The position numbers and the translations under genes were made by a program. 24,425 nt of DNA from JAYEJW01 sp034716535 (GTDB lineage: Bacteria; Pseudomonadota; Gammaproteobacteria; Chromatiales; Chromatiaceae). Positions 15,346 through 22,154 of the stretch are shown here, in pieces (position 1 is the first letter of the stretch; every line of letters begins with the position of its first letter). The notes under the pieces are model-generated. The model did not search any database and was not told the DNA's origin. It was given only the letters and a program-made list of their open reading frames with translations. The stretch spans positions 1-24,425 of the forward strand of contig JAYEJW010000576.1 in assembly GCA_034716535.1 (NCBI GenBank). Reading direction: 5' to 3'.

Positions 15346-17073
15346 TCAGTCGGTGGTCTTCCGCAGCTTTGCGCCAAGGAAGGAAACGATCTCGTCAAGG
15401 GAGACGAAGGTGACCTCGGCATCTCGCCGGCCCTTGTACTCCACATTGCCCTCGTCGAGGCTCTTGTCGCCGATGACAACGCGGTGCGGGATACCGATGA
15501 GCTCCATGTCGGCGAACATGAATCCGGGGCGCACGTCGCGATCGTCCAGCAGGACCTCGATGCCGGCGGCCGTCAGCTCCTCATGCAGGCGCTCGGCCGT
15601 TTCACGCACGCGGTAGGACTTCTGCATCTTCATCGGCAGCAGGGCGACCTGGAAGGGCGCCAGCGGTTCGGGCCAGATGATGCCGCGGTCGTCGTGGTTC
15701 TGCTCGATGGCGGCCGCCACGACCCGCGAGACCCCGATGCCGTAACAGCCCATGTCGAGGGTGACCGCCTTGCCCGATTCGTCCAGCACGGTGGCCTTCA
15801 TGGCCTGGCTGTACTTGCGGCCGAGCTGGAAGATATGGCCGACCTCGATACCGCGCACGATGTTGAGCCGTCCCTTTCCGTCGGGGCTCGGATCGCCATC
15901 GCGGACGTTGCGCAGGTCCGCGACCTTCGGCAACGGCAGGTCCCGCTCCCAATCGAGGCCGAAATAGTGTTTGCCGTCCTCGTTCGCGCCGGCGCTGAAG
16001 TCCGCGGTGACCGCGACCGTGCGGTCCAGGACGCAGGGGATCGGCAGGTTGAGCGGCCCGAGCGAGCCGGGTCCGGCGCCGATCTCCCGGCGGATCTCCT
16101 CCTCCGTCGCCATGCGCAGGGGTGCGGCCACCTCGGGGAGCTTTTCCGCCTTCACGGCGTTAAGCTCGTGATCCCCCCGTACAAGCAACGCGACGAGGTT
16201 TGCCTCGGAGTCGTCACTGGCGGCCACCACCAGCGTCTTCACGGTGCGCTCGATCGGCTGTCCGAACTGCTCCACCAGGTCCTCGATGCTCTTTGCATTC
16301 GGCGTGTCCACCAGCCGCAGCTCCTCGGACGGTGCCGGGCACTCGGCGGCAAGGGGCAGGGCTTCGGCGAGCTCCACGTTCGCGGCGTAGTCGCCCTCGG
16401 TGGAGAAGGCGATGGCGTCTTCGCCGGAGGCCGCCAGGACGTGGAACTCGTGAGAGGCGCTGCCGCCGATGCTGCCAGTGTCCGCCTGCACCGCGCGGAA
16501 GTCGAGCCCGCAGCGGCTGAAGATACGACTGTAGGTCTCGTGCATGACCCCGTAGGTTTCGTCCAGCGAGGCCACGTCCGGGTGGAAGGAGTAGGCGTCC
16601 TTCATCAGGAACTCCCGTGCGCGCATGACGCCGAAACGCGGGCGGATCTCGTCGCGGAACTTGGTCTGGATCTGGTAGAAGTTCACAGGCAGCTGCTTGT
16701 AGCTGCGCAGCTCGTTGCGGGCGAGCTCGGTGATGATCTCCTCATGGGTGGGGCCGAAGCAGAAGTCTCGCTGGTGACGGTCGTGAAACCGCAGCAGCTC
16801 CGGCCCATAGTGCTCCCAGCGGCCGGACTCTTGCCACAGCTCCGCGGGTTGCACCGCGGGCATGAGCACCTCCAGGGCGCCGGCACGGTCCATCTCCTCG
16901 CGCACGATGCGCTCGACCTTGCGCAGTACCCGCAATCCGAGAGGAAGCCAGGTGTAGAGGCCGGCGGCGAGCTTGCGGATCATGCCGGCGCGAAGCATCA
17001 GCTTGTGGCTGGCGACTTCGGCGTCGGCAGGGGTCTCCTTGACGGTGTGCAGGGGAAACTGGGAGGTACGCAT
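15346..17073 (-). CDS. proS: prolyl-tRNA synthetase
   Basis: A 575-residue class IIa synthetase of the bacterial type, which charges tRNA-Pro with proline. It has the G-P-T-H-E-E motif (about 106-111), motif 2 F-R-D-E-I-R-P-R (139-146), and motif 3 G-C-Y-G-I-G-V-S-R (442-450). An inserted editing (INS) domain spans about 220-395, with N-A-V-K-A-E-K-L carrying the lysine used to clear Ala-tRNA-Pro. A C-terminal anticodon-binding domain follows. The start is ATG 17073 (M-R-T-S-Q-F-P-L); an open frame reaches a TTG at 17094 but adds nothing typical. E. coli ProS is 572 residues. A sigma-70-like promoter lies just upstream, and an IS630 fragment sits beyond that. Confidence 0.95.
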   Translation of the reverse strand: MRTSQFPLHTVKETPADAEVASHKLMLRAGMIRKLAAGLYTWLPLGLRVLRKVERIVREEMDRAGALEVLMPAVQPAELWQESGRWEHYGPELLRFHDRHQRDFCFGPTHEEIITELARNELRSYKQLPVNFYQIQTKFRDEIRPRFGVMRAREFLMKDAYSFHPDVASLDETYGVMHETYSRIFSRCGLDFRAVQADTGSIGGSASHEFHVLAASGEDAIAFSTEGDYAANVELAEALPLAAECPAPSEELRLVDTPNAKSIEDLVEQFGQPIERTVKTLVVAASDDSEANLVALLVRGDHELNAVKAEKLPEVAAPLRMATEEEIRREIGAGPGSLGPLNLPIPCVLDRTVAVTADFSAGANEDGKHYFGLDWERDLPLPKVADLRNVRDGDPSPDGKGRLNIVRGIEVGHIFQLGRKYSQAMKATVLDESGKAVTLDMGCYGIGVSRVVAAAIEQNHDDRGIIWPEPLAPFQVALLPMKMQKSYRVRETAERLHEELTAAGIEVLLDDRDVRPGFMFADMELIGIPHRVVIGDKSLDEGNVEYKGRRDAEVTFVSLDEIVSFLGAKLRKTTD

Positions 17074-17102
17074 GTCAGTCCGGCGAGAAGGCAAAGCATA
17101 CT

Positions 17103-17131
17103 ATTGTATTTAGCCTGGACGGGCCGAACAA
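17103..17131 (-). promoter_or_regulatory. proS promoter
   Basis: On the minus strand TTGTTC (17126-17131) and TACAAT (17103-17108) are spaced by exactly 17 bases. The predicted start lies about 20-25 bases before the proS ATG. The spacing and -10 are good and the -35 is fair. Confidence 0.45.
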
Positions 17132-17160
17132 CCGGCACGCGGTACAGCCTGGCTTCTATC

Positions 17161-17190
17161 CCCGGTAGGGCGGGCACCGCCTGCCGATTG
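17161..17190 (+). repeat. dispersed GGYGGGC palindrome, copy 1
   Basis: The sequence reads G-T-A-G-G-G-C-G-G-G-C, then ACC, then GCCTGCC. It forms a 7-bp stem with one G-T pair and continues into GATTGGG. It resembles the second copy at 18451-18482 (same TAGGGYGGGC core and flank order), but has diverged. I judge both to be members of one short interspersed palindromic family. Confidence 0.5.
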
Positions 17191-17198
17191 GGCTCGAC

Positions 17199-17375
17199 TC
17201 ACCCCGGCCCGACGTCGCCTGGCGGCTTGACGCCAGTGATCCAACCGCACGCGAGCACCGGATTGTTTTGCGGATGGACGGCGTCCACAAAGTACACGGG
17301 GTTCTCTTCGCCCTTGTCTTGCTTGAGCTTTTCGTGCTCGGCCGGGATAGTGTAGTCGAGGACGTGGGGGATCAT
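17199..17375 (-). pseudogene. IS630-family transposase fragment
   Basis: The frame of 58 codons reads M-I-P-H-V-L-D-Y-T-I-P-A-E-H and then N-P-V-Y-F-V-D-A-V-H-P-Q-N-N-P-V-L-A-C-G-W-I. This is the segment around the first or second catalytic aspartate (F-V-D-A-V-H-P...G-W) of IS630/Tc1-type DDE transposases, which are normally about 340 residues. Both ends are missing: an in-frame stop lies 18 bases upstream of the ATG and the protein ends soon after G-W-I-T-G. No terminal inverted repeats are evident nearby. It is a remnant with no function expected, lying between proS and the DUF433/DUF5615 pair. Confidence 0.65.
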
Positions 17376-17746
17376 ACACCAGTTTTCAGTCAGTTACATA
17401 GATATCCTCAATGAAAATATCAAATCAGGCGAGTATGTTTCTGGAGGTGCCATCGCCTCTTGTTAGAGCGATTTCCGTGTGCGGTGTACTATCGTCTTAA
17501 GGAGGGAACCGCGCTGGTTTATGCTGTTCTGGATTGCCGCCGGAGTCCGGTATCGATAAGGTGGGAGTTGGAGTAGATGCAAGAGTTGCTGGGGCAGCCG
17601 GACAGCACCTTGTTGAACGCTGAGCCGCGCACGCATCCGAACCTTCGCTAACAGACCCTCGGCTCGATCGACATCTGGGAAGGTCTGCGAACTGCCGCAT
17701 GCTTCCCCTGAAATGCGTTGACGGGCCTGCAACGCGGGAGAATGGG
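17376..17746. other. non-coding stretch before the DUF433 gene
   Basis: About 370 bases contain an AT-rich part (to about 17450) and a GC-rich part with no gene I can support. Short frames on the minus strand near 17463-17850 resemble nothing I know. The last bases hold the ribosome binding site of the next gene. Confidence 0.35.
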
Positions 17747-17983
17747 ATGGAATTGAGGCAGCTCGACCGAATCACCTTCGACTCTGCTGTCATGGGCGGA
17801 AAACCATGCATCCGAGGCATGCGTGTTACGGTCGGAATGATCGTCGGCATGATCGCGAGTGGCCATGATCGCGCTGAGATCCTTCGTCTCTATCCCTATC
17901 TCGAACCCAATGACATTGCACAGGCGCTCAGCTACGCGGCTTGGCGCGCCGAGGAGGTCGAGACCGCAATCGGGCAGGCATGA
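17747..17983 (+). CDS. DUF433 antitoxin
   Basis: A 78-residue DUF433 protein, the usual antitoxin partner of DUF5615 PIN-like toxins. It shows the family pattern R-I-T-F-D-S-A-V-M-G-G-K-P-C-I-R-G-M-R-V-T-V, then I-L-R-L-Y-P-Y-L-E-P-N-D-I-A-Q-A-L-S-Y-A, a winged-helix-like fold. It is expected to bind the toxin and probably its own operator. ATG 17747 follows GGGAG with a 6-base gap; an upstream frame to 17699 is not needed. The stop overlaps the next start (ATGA), typical of a toxin-antitoxin pair. Confidence 0.88.
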   Translation: MELRQLDRITFDSAVMGGKPCIRGMRVTVGMIVGMIASGHDRAEILRLYPYLEPNDIAQALSYAAWRAEEVETAIGQA

Positions 17984-18345
17984 AGCTACTGCTCGACATG
18001 AATCTTTCGCCCGGCTGGGTATCGGTTCTCGAGGCTCAGGGATGGCAGACAACACACTGGTATTCTGTCGGGCCGGTCGACGCCCCGGACGCTCAGATCA
18101 TGCTGTGGGCGAAAGAGCGCGGATATTGCATCGTGACCAACGATTTGGATTTCAGCGCAATCCTGGCCGCAACGCGCGCGGAAGGTCCGAGCGTGATCCA
18201 GATTCGCGGCCAGGATCTTTCGCCGAAATCGTTGGGACCGTCGCTTATAGGCGTGCTTCGTCAGCACGAAAGAACGCTATCGGAAGGCGCGATCCTGACC
18301 CTAGACATGCGGAATGCGAGGGCTCGAAGTTTGCCGTTGCACTGA
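17980..18345 (+). CDS. DUF5615 PIN-like toxin
   Basis: A 121-residue DUF5615 protein, a PIN-domain relative and predicted ribonuclease toxin. The acidic residues of the presumed active site are D6 in L-L-L-D-M-N-L-S-P and D55/D57 in T-N-D-L-D-F, and the H-W-Y-S-V-G and S-V-I-Q-I-R-G-Q-D stretches also fit the family. It is coupled to the DUF433 gene by a four-base overlap. The pair sits between an IS630 remnant and dispersed repeats, a typical mobile neighbourhood. No defects are seen. Confidence 0.87.
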   Translation: MKLLLDMNLSPGWVSVLEAQGWQTTHWYSVGPVDAPDAQIMLWAKERGYCIVTNDLDFSAILAATRAEGPSVIQIRGQDLSPKSLGPSLIGVLRQHERTLSEGAILTLDMRNARARSLPLH

Positions 18346-18450
18346 ATCCCGCGACGGTATCCTGCTAGATCGCTTATGTGCTCGCAGGCCGCGTTTGGTG
18401 ACCGCCTATCCGGCCGGAGACAACCAAGGATCGAAGAATATTCCAACGTA

Positions 18451-18482
18451 GCCGGGTAGGGTGGGCATCGCCCACCGGATTG
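18451..18482 (+). repeat. dispersed GGTGGGC palindrome, copy 2
   Basis: GGTGGGC (18460-18466), ATC and GCCCACC (18470-18476) form a perfect 7-bp stem with a 3-nt loop, set in the wider context CCGGGTAGG...CGGATTG. It resembles the copy at 17161-17190, so the two copies bracket the IS630 fragment and the toxin-antitoxin pair. Confidence 0.55.
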
Positions 18483-18569
18483 TGGCGCTTTTCACCAATC
18501 CAATGCCCTGACAATGCTAGTACAGCAGCGCCTAAGTTTCTCTAACAGTCATCTTACCAGTAGGTTTTC

Positions 18570-18592
18570 TTCGCGCCCTTCGCGGCTTCGCG
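18570..18592 (-). repeat. three TTCGCG units, short dispersed repeat
   Basis: TTCGCG occurs at 18570, 18579 and 18587, spaced by 9 and 8 bases. Read on the minus strand this is CGCGAAG-rich sequence, a pattern I associate with short interspersed repeats in many proteobacterial genomes. Confidence 0.4.
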
Positions 18593-18657
18593 TGAGACTC
18601 TCTCTATCTTGTTACGGAGTCTTCAGCGCGCCTGTACTAGGAGGGCACCAATCGGCG

Positions 18658-19002
18658 TCAAAAGGTCCCGCCATTCCAACCGAACATATGACGCGGCGGG
18701 GAGGAGAACTCGATGTAGATCCTTGCGGGCGGCACCCCGAACTGGTGCTCCATAAAACTGCACAGGGCAGCCGAGAGCCCGCTCGTGTCGGCCTCGGGTA
18801 GTCCGAGACTCTTGAGCTCCAGATAGGCCAAGGGGGCATCGTCGGCGGCAAAGAGCATGTCTTGGTTGGTCTCCAGAACGACCATGACGTAGCTTTCCGG
18901 CTTTGCGAGCTGTTCGGCTACGGTGGAGGAGGCGGCCTCCAGGACCACCTTCCTGCGTTCCGGTGCGATCTGGACGTTGGTCTGAATCTTGAGGGTGGGC
19001 AT
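18658..19002 (-). CDS. MIF/tautomerase-superfamily protein
   Basis: A 114-residue protein of the macrophage migration inhibitory factor group. After removal of Met the N-terminal Pro (M-P-T-L-K-I) is the catalytic base for keto-enol tautomerisation. K33 in A-K-P-E-S-Y-V-M-V and the closing G-W-N-G-G-T-F are family hallmarks. The natural substrate in bacteria is unknown. The start is ATG 19002, chosen because it puts Pro at position 2; an ATG at 19020 would bury the Pro and has no ribosome binding site. It follows the DUF4124 gene on the same strand and the two are probably co-transcribed. Confidence 0.87.
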   Translation of the reverse strand: MPTLKIQTNVQIAPERRKVVLEAASSTVAEQLAKPESYVMVVLETNQDMLFAADDAPLAYLELKSLGLPEADTSGLSAALCSFMEHQFGVPPARIYIEFSSPPRHMFGWNGGTF

Positions 19003-19020
19003 GGGGTCGATGCTCTCCAT

Positions 19021-19479
19021 TTACTTGCAGTGATCGTCGATCTGATCCTGCGCCTTGCGCTTGTACATCTCGACTTGGTCCTCGGTCGGCCGCAGGTACT
19101 GACCGTCGGCGGTGCGGAGCATGCGTCGCCCCAGGTTCTCCAAGGTCTCCAGGTTGCGGCGCGCCGCGATGCAGTTTTCCGCGCGTTTCTGCGCAGCTTC
19201 TTTCTGATTGGCCTTTTCCTGGGCTTTCTGCTCGCGCGCCTCCCGTTCGTCGGCAGACTGCTCAATCTGGCGCTGAAGATGTTCCCGGGCCGCCGCCGTT
19301 TCTTCCGGGGAAGGTTCCGCCTGCGGCTTGAGCTTGACGGCCGCGCCCGAGGGCGGCGGAGTCTGCGAGTAAACCGTCACGTCGTTCTCATCCACCCACC
19401 GGTACATCTGGGCGAGAACCGGTGTGCAAACGAAGAGGGTCAGAAGGAGGCGGACGCAGATCGTCGTGGGTTTGGCCAT
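19021..19479 (-). CDS. DUF4124-domain exported protein
   Basis: A 152-residue exported protein. A signal peptide (L-L-L-T-L-F-V-C-T-P-V-L-A, cut near residue 23) is followed at once by the DUF4124 pattern M-Y-R-W-V-D-E-N-D-V-T-V-Y-S-Q-T-P-P-P. The remainder is a charged Glu/Lys/Gln-rich coiled coil (about residues 55-105) and a short C-terminal helical part with C and Y-L-R-P-T-E. The function of the family is unknown. ATG 19479 is chosen because the open frame to 19614 adds Arg-rich residues incompatible with a signal peptide. The stop codon lies 18 bases before the MIF-like start. Confidence 0.78.
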   Translation of the reverse strand: MAKPTTICVRLLLTLFVCTPVLAQMYRWVDENDVTVYSQTPPPSGAAVKLKPQAEPSPEETAAAREHLQRQIEQSADEREAREQKAQEKANQKEAAQKRAENCIAARRNLETLENLGRRMLRTADGQYLRPTEDQVEMYKRKAQDQIDDHCK

Positions 19480-19631
19480 GGCGGATCGAGCTCGGCAGGT
19501 ACCGGATCGAAGTGTAGAGATGTGGCGGGTTCGGTTCCGATGCATTTCGGGCTCAATTATCTGCCCCTGATTGGCGGTTGCAACCGGCACGCGCGTCTTT
19601 GCAGGTTGGCGCACGGAGAACCGAGTTTTTC

Positions 19632-19661
19632 TTGACCCGAAACGGATATCTCCTGTAGTTT
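19632..19661 (+). promoter_or_regulatory. candidate ilvI promoter
   Basis: TTGACC (19632-19637) and TAGTTT (19656-19661) lie 18 bases apart, about 85 bases before the ilvI GTG. The -35 is good and the -10 poor. No leader peptide rich in Ile, Val or Leu is visible, so classical attenuation is not supported. Confidence 0.28.
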
Positions 19662-19745
19662 CCTCTGTTTTCTGGAAATTTCCTATTTTTCTTCTCCGCC
19701 CGCGGGCCTAGCCACGCGTAACGGGGTCGACGGAGGGTCACTGAG

Positions 19746-21464
19746 GTGGAACTGAGTGGTGCCGAGATCGTCGTTCAGGCGTTGATCGACGAGGGTGTGG
19801 AGTACGTCTTCGGGTATCCCGGAGGCGCCGTGCTTCACATTTACGACGCCGTCTTCAAAGAGGAAAAGGTCAAGCACATCCTGGTCAGACATGAGCAGGG
19901 GGCGACCCATGCGGCCGACGGTTATGCCCGTGCCACCGGCAAGTGCGGCGTAGCCCTGGTCACGTCCGGCCCAGGCGCCACCAATGCGGTCACGGGCATC
20001 GCCACCGCCTACATGGACTCCATTCCGATGGTGATTCTCTCCGGTCAGGTGCCGACACCGGTGATCGGTAGCGACGCCTTCCAGGAGGTCGACACCGTCG
20101 GCATCACCCGGCCCTGCGTGAAGCACAACTTCCTTGTAAAGGACGTGAGAGAGCTGGCCCGGACCATCGCCAAGGCCTTCTATATAGCCACCACCGGCCG
20201 GCCGGGCCCGGTTGTGGTGGACATCCCCAAGGACGTTACCGACCCCAACGTAAAGATCCCTTATCAGTATCCGCGGGATATCAAGATGCGCTCCTACAAC
20301 CCGGTACAAAAGGGTCATCTGGGCCAGATCAAGAAGGCGGTGGAGGTCATGCTCGAGGCCAAGCGCCCGGTGCTCTACACCGGGGGCGGCGTGATCCTCG
20401 GTAACGGCTCCCAGGCACTGACGGAGCTGGTCAGGGAAACCGGCTACCCCATCACCAGCACCCTGATGGGGCTGGGTGCCTACCCGATGACGGATCGCCA
20501 GTTCCTCGGCATGCTCGGCATGCACGGCACCTACGAAGCGAACATGGCGATGCACGAGACCGATGCCCTCATCGCCATCGGGGCGCGCTTCGATGACCGC
20601 GTGACCGGCAAGATCGAGCACTTCTGCCCACATGCCAAGATCATCCACGTGGACGTGGACCCATCCTCCATCTCAAAGAATGTGCGGGTGGACATCCCGA
20701 TCGTGGGCCCTGTGGCGAGCGTGTTGAACGACATGGTGCGCCTGTTCAAGGAGCACAAGCGGGACCCCGACCGCGAGGTCCTCGGCGAGTGGTGGAAGCA
20801 GATCGAGGGGTGGCGCAGCATGAACTGCCTCGATTACGACCGCTCGAGCGATAAGATCAAGCCCCAGTTCGCGGTGGAGAGCCTGTACAAGGTCACCGGC
20901 GGCGATCTGTTCCTTACGTCCGACGTGGGCCAGCACCAGATGTTCGCGGCCCAATTCTATCCATTCGACAAGCCGCGGCGCTGGATCAACTCCGGCGGGC
21001 TCGGCACCATGGGCTTCGGTCTGCCGGCGGCCATGGGCGTACAGTTGGCCCACCCCGGCGCCCCGGTCGCCTGCATCTCCGGCGAGGCGAGCATCCTGAT
21101 GTGCATCCAGGAGATGGCCACCTGCAAACAGTACGATCTGCCCATCAAGGTGATCCTGCTCAACAACGGCTACATGGGCATGGTGCGCCAGTGGCAGGAG
21201 TTCTTCTACGAAAGCCGCTATTCCCATTCCTACGTGGACGCTCTGCCCGACTTTGTGAAGCTCGCCGAGAGCTTCGGCCACGTGGGCATGCGGGTCGAAA
21301 AGCCCGGCGATCTAGAGGGCGCCATGCGCGAGGCCTTCGGCATGAAGGACCGCTTCGTGTTCCTCGACGTCGTCGTCGACCCGACCGAGAACGTCTACCC
21401 CATGATCGAGGCGGGTAAGGGGCATCACGAGATGCACCTGTCGCCGGAGAGGGAGCTGGCCTGA
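19746..21464 (+). CDS. ilvI: acetolactate synthase large subunit
   Basis: A 572-residue thiamine diphosphate enzyme that makes acetolactate or acetohydroxybutyrate, the first common step of valine, leucine and isoleucine synthesis. Catalytic Glu is E50 in R-H-E-Q-G-A. The C-terminal TDP-binding motif ends in N-N at 473-474, but its usual G-D-G-S start is G-E-A-S (446-449): Glu replaces the Asp that holds Mg2+. This variant occurs in some proteobacterial enzymes, so activity is expected. The GTG start at 19746 has GGAGGG eight bases ahead. The large subunit is followed one base later by the small subunit, and ilvC follows after about 200 bases. The length matches E. coli IlvI (574). Confidence 0.93.
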   Translation: MELSGAEIVVQALIDEGVEYVFGYPGGAVLHIYDAVFKEEKVKHILVRHEQGATHAADGYARATGKCGVALVTSGPGATNAVTGIATAYMDSIPMVILSGQVPTPVIGSDAFQEVDTVGITRPCVKHNFLVKDVRELARTIAKAFYIATTGRPGPVVVDIPKDVTDPNVKIPYQYPRDIKMRSYNPVQKGHLGQIKKAVEVMLEAKRPVLYTGGGVILGNGSQALTELVRETGYPITSTLMGLGAYPMTDRQFLGMLGMHGTYEANMAMHETDALIAIGARFDDRVTGKIEHFCPHAKIIHVDVDPSSISKNVRVDIPIVGPVASVLNDMVRLFKEHKRDPDREVLGEWWKQIEGWRSMNCLDYDRSSDKIKPQFAVESLYKVTGGDLFLTSDVGQHQMFAAQFYPFDKPRRWINSGGLGTMGFGLPAAMGVQLAHPGAPVACISGEASILMCIQEMATCKQYDLPIKVILLNNGYMGMVRQWQEFFYESRYSHSYVDALPDFVKLAESFGHVGMRVEKPGDLEGAMREAFGMKDRFVFLDVVVDPTENVYPMIEAGKGHHEMHLSPERELA

Positions 21465-21465
21465 G

Positions 21466-21957
21466 ATGAGACACATCATTTCCGTTCTGCTTGAGAATGA
21501 AGCCGGCGCCCTGTCGCGCGTCGCCGGGCTCTTTTCGGCTCGCGGCTACAACATCGAATCGCTCACCGTGGCGCCCACCGACGACCCGTCCCTGTCTCGC
21601 ATGACCCTGGTTACCGCCGGCAATGACGACATCGTCGAGCAGATCAAGAAGCAACTGAACAAGCTCATCGACACCGTCAAGCTGCTGGATCTCTCCGAGG
21701 GGGAGCATATCGAGCGCGAGATGATGATGATCAAGGTTCGCGCTCTGAAGCAGGACCGTGATGAGCTCAAGCGGCTCGCTGACATCTTTCGCGCCAAGAT
21801 CATCGACGTGACCGACACGAGCTACGTGGTCGAGCTCACCGGTGCGTCCAAGAAGCTGGACGCCTTCATCGACGCCGTGCCCGAGGGCCGCATCGTGGAG
21901 GTGGTGCGTTCGGGGCCGACCGGTATCGCCCGCGGGGAAAAGGGGTTGACTCTCTGA
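21466..21957 (+). CDS. ilvH: acetolactate synthase regulatory small subunit
   Basis: A 163-residue partner of the large subunit. The first 75 or so residues form an ACT domain (I-I-S-V-L-L-E-N-E-A-G-A-L-S-R-V-A-G-L-F) that binds valine for feedback inhibition. The C-terminal half has the family pattern E-R-E-M-M-M-I-K-V and R-A-K-I-I-D-V-T-D. The size fits IlvH-type subunits. It begins one base after the ilvI stop, so translation is coupled. Confidence 0.94.
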   Translation: MRHIISVLLENEAGALSRVAGLFSARGYNIESLTVAPTDDPSLSRMTLVTAGNDDIVEQIKKQLNKLIDTVKLLDLSEGEHIEREMMMIKVRALKQDRDELKRLADIFRAKIIDVTDTSYVVELTGASKKLDAFIDAVPEGRIVEVVRSGPTGIARGEKGLTL

Positions 21958-21984
21958 GAGTTAGTTCGCGGACGTTTGGGAGAC

Positions 21985-22016
21985 GCTGATTATTGGCCAT
22001 CCTGGCCAAAATCAGC
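21985..22016 (+). repeat. hairpin 1 of the ilvH-ilvC gap
   Basis: GCTGAT (21985-21990) pairs with ATCAGC (22011-22016), and TTGGCCA (21993-21999) with TGGCCAA (22003-22009), leaving a TCC loop. It is a near-perfect 13-bp hairpin. Confidence 0.7.
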
Positions 22017-22018
22017 AC

Positions 22019-22048
22019 GGAACCGGAAAAGCGCGGTTTCCCGGTTCC
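22019..22048 (+). terminator. hairpin 2 of the ilvH-ilvC gap, possible terminator
   Basis: GGAACCGG (22019-22026) pairs with CCGGTTCC (22041-22048), extended by AAA/TTT inside. TTCATTTTC follows, so it could end some ilvIH transcripts. The T-rich tail is interrupted, so readthrough to ilvC is likely. Confidence 0.45.
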
Positions 22049-22050
22049 TT

Positions 22051-22080
22051 CATTTTCAGTCGCTTACGCGACCAAAAATG
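22051..22080 (+). repeat. hairpin 3 of the ilvH-ilvC gap
   Basis: GTCGC (22059-22063) pairs with GCGAC (22068-22072) around TTAC, with an outer CATTTT/AAAATG pairing (22051-22056 with 22075-22080). Confidence 0.55.
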
Positions 22081-22100
22081 GCGGCGCATCCCTGCACCGC

Positions 22101-22127
22101 GGAAACGCTGAATAGACCGGCGTTTCC
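22101..22127 (+). repeat. hairpin 4 of the ilvH-ilvC gap
   Basis: GGAAACGC (22101-22108) pairs perfectly with GCGTTTCC (22120-22127) around an 11-nt loop, followed by TTTAA. It ends about 27 bases before the ilvC ATG and so lies in its untranslated leader. Confidence 0.65.
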
Positions 22128-22154
22128 TTTAATCGAAATAATCAGGATCAACCA

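Larger units (their letters stand above)
18346..18657. other. non-coding, repeat-bearing stretch
   Basis: The 312 bases after the toxin gene contain no gene. They hold a perfect palindrome (18460-18476) and a cluster of three TTCGCG units (18570-18592), listed separately. This looks like relic or interspersed-repeat DNA at the edge of the accessory patch. Confidence 0.45.

Noticed and set aside
15484..17355. Very long plus-strand open frame opposite proS
   Set aside because: It mirrors proS, whose motifs are complete; the reverse frame is a GC-rich shadow with no recognisable domain.
19615..19745. Leader peptide for ilv attenuation
   Set aside because: No short frame rich in Ile, Val or Leu codons and no terminator hairpin before the ilvI start.
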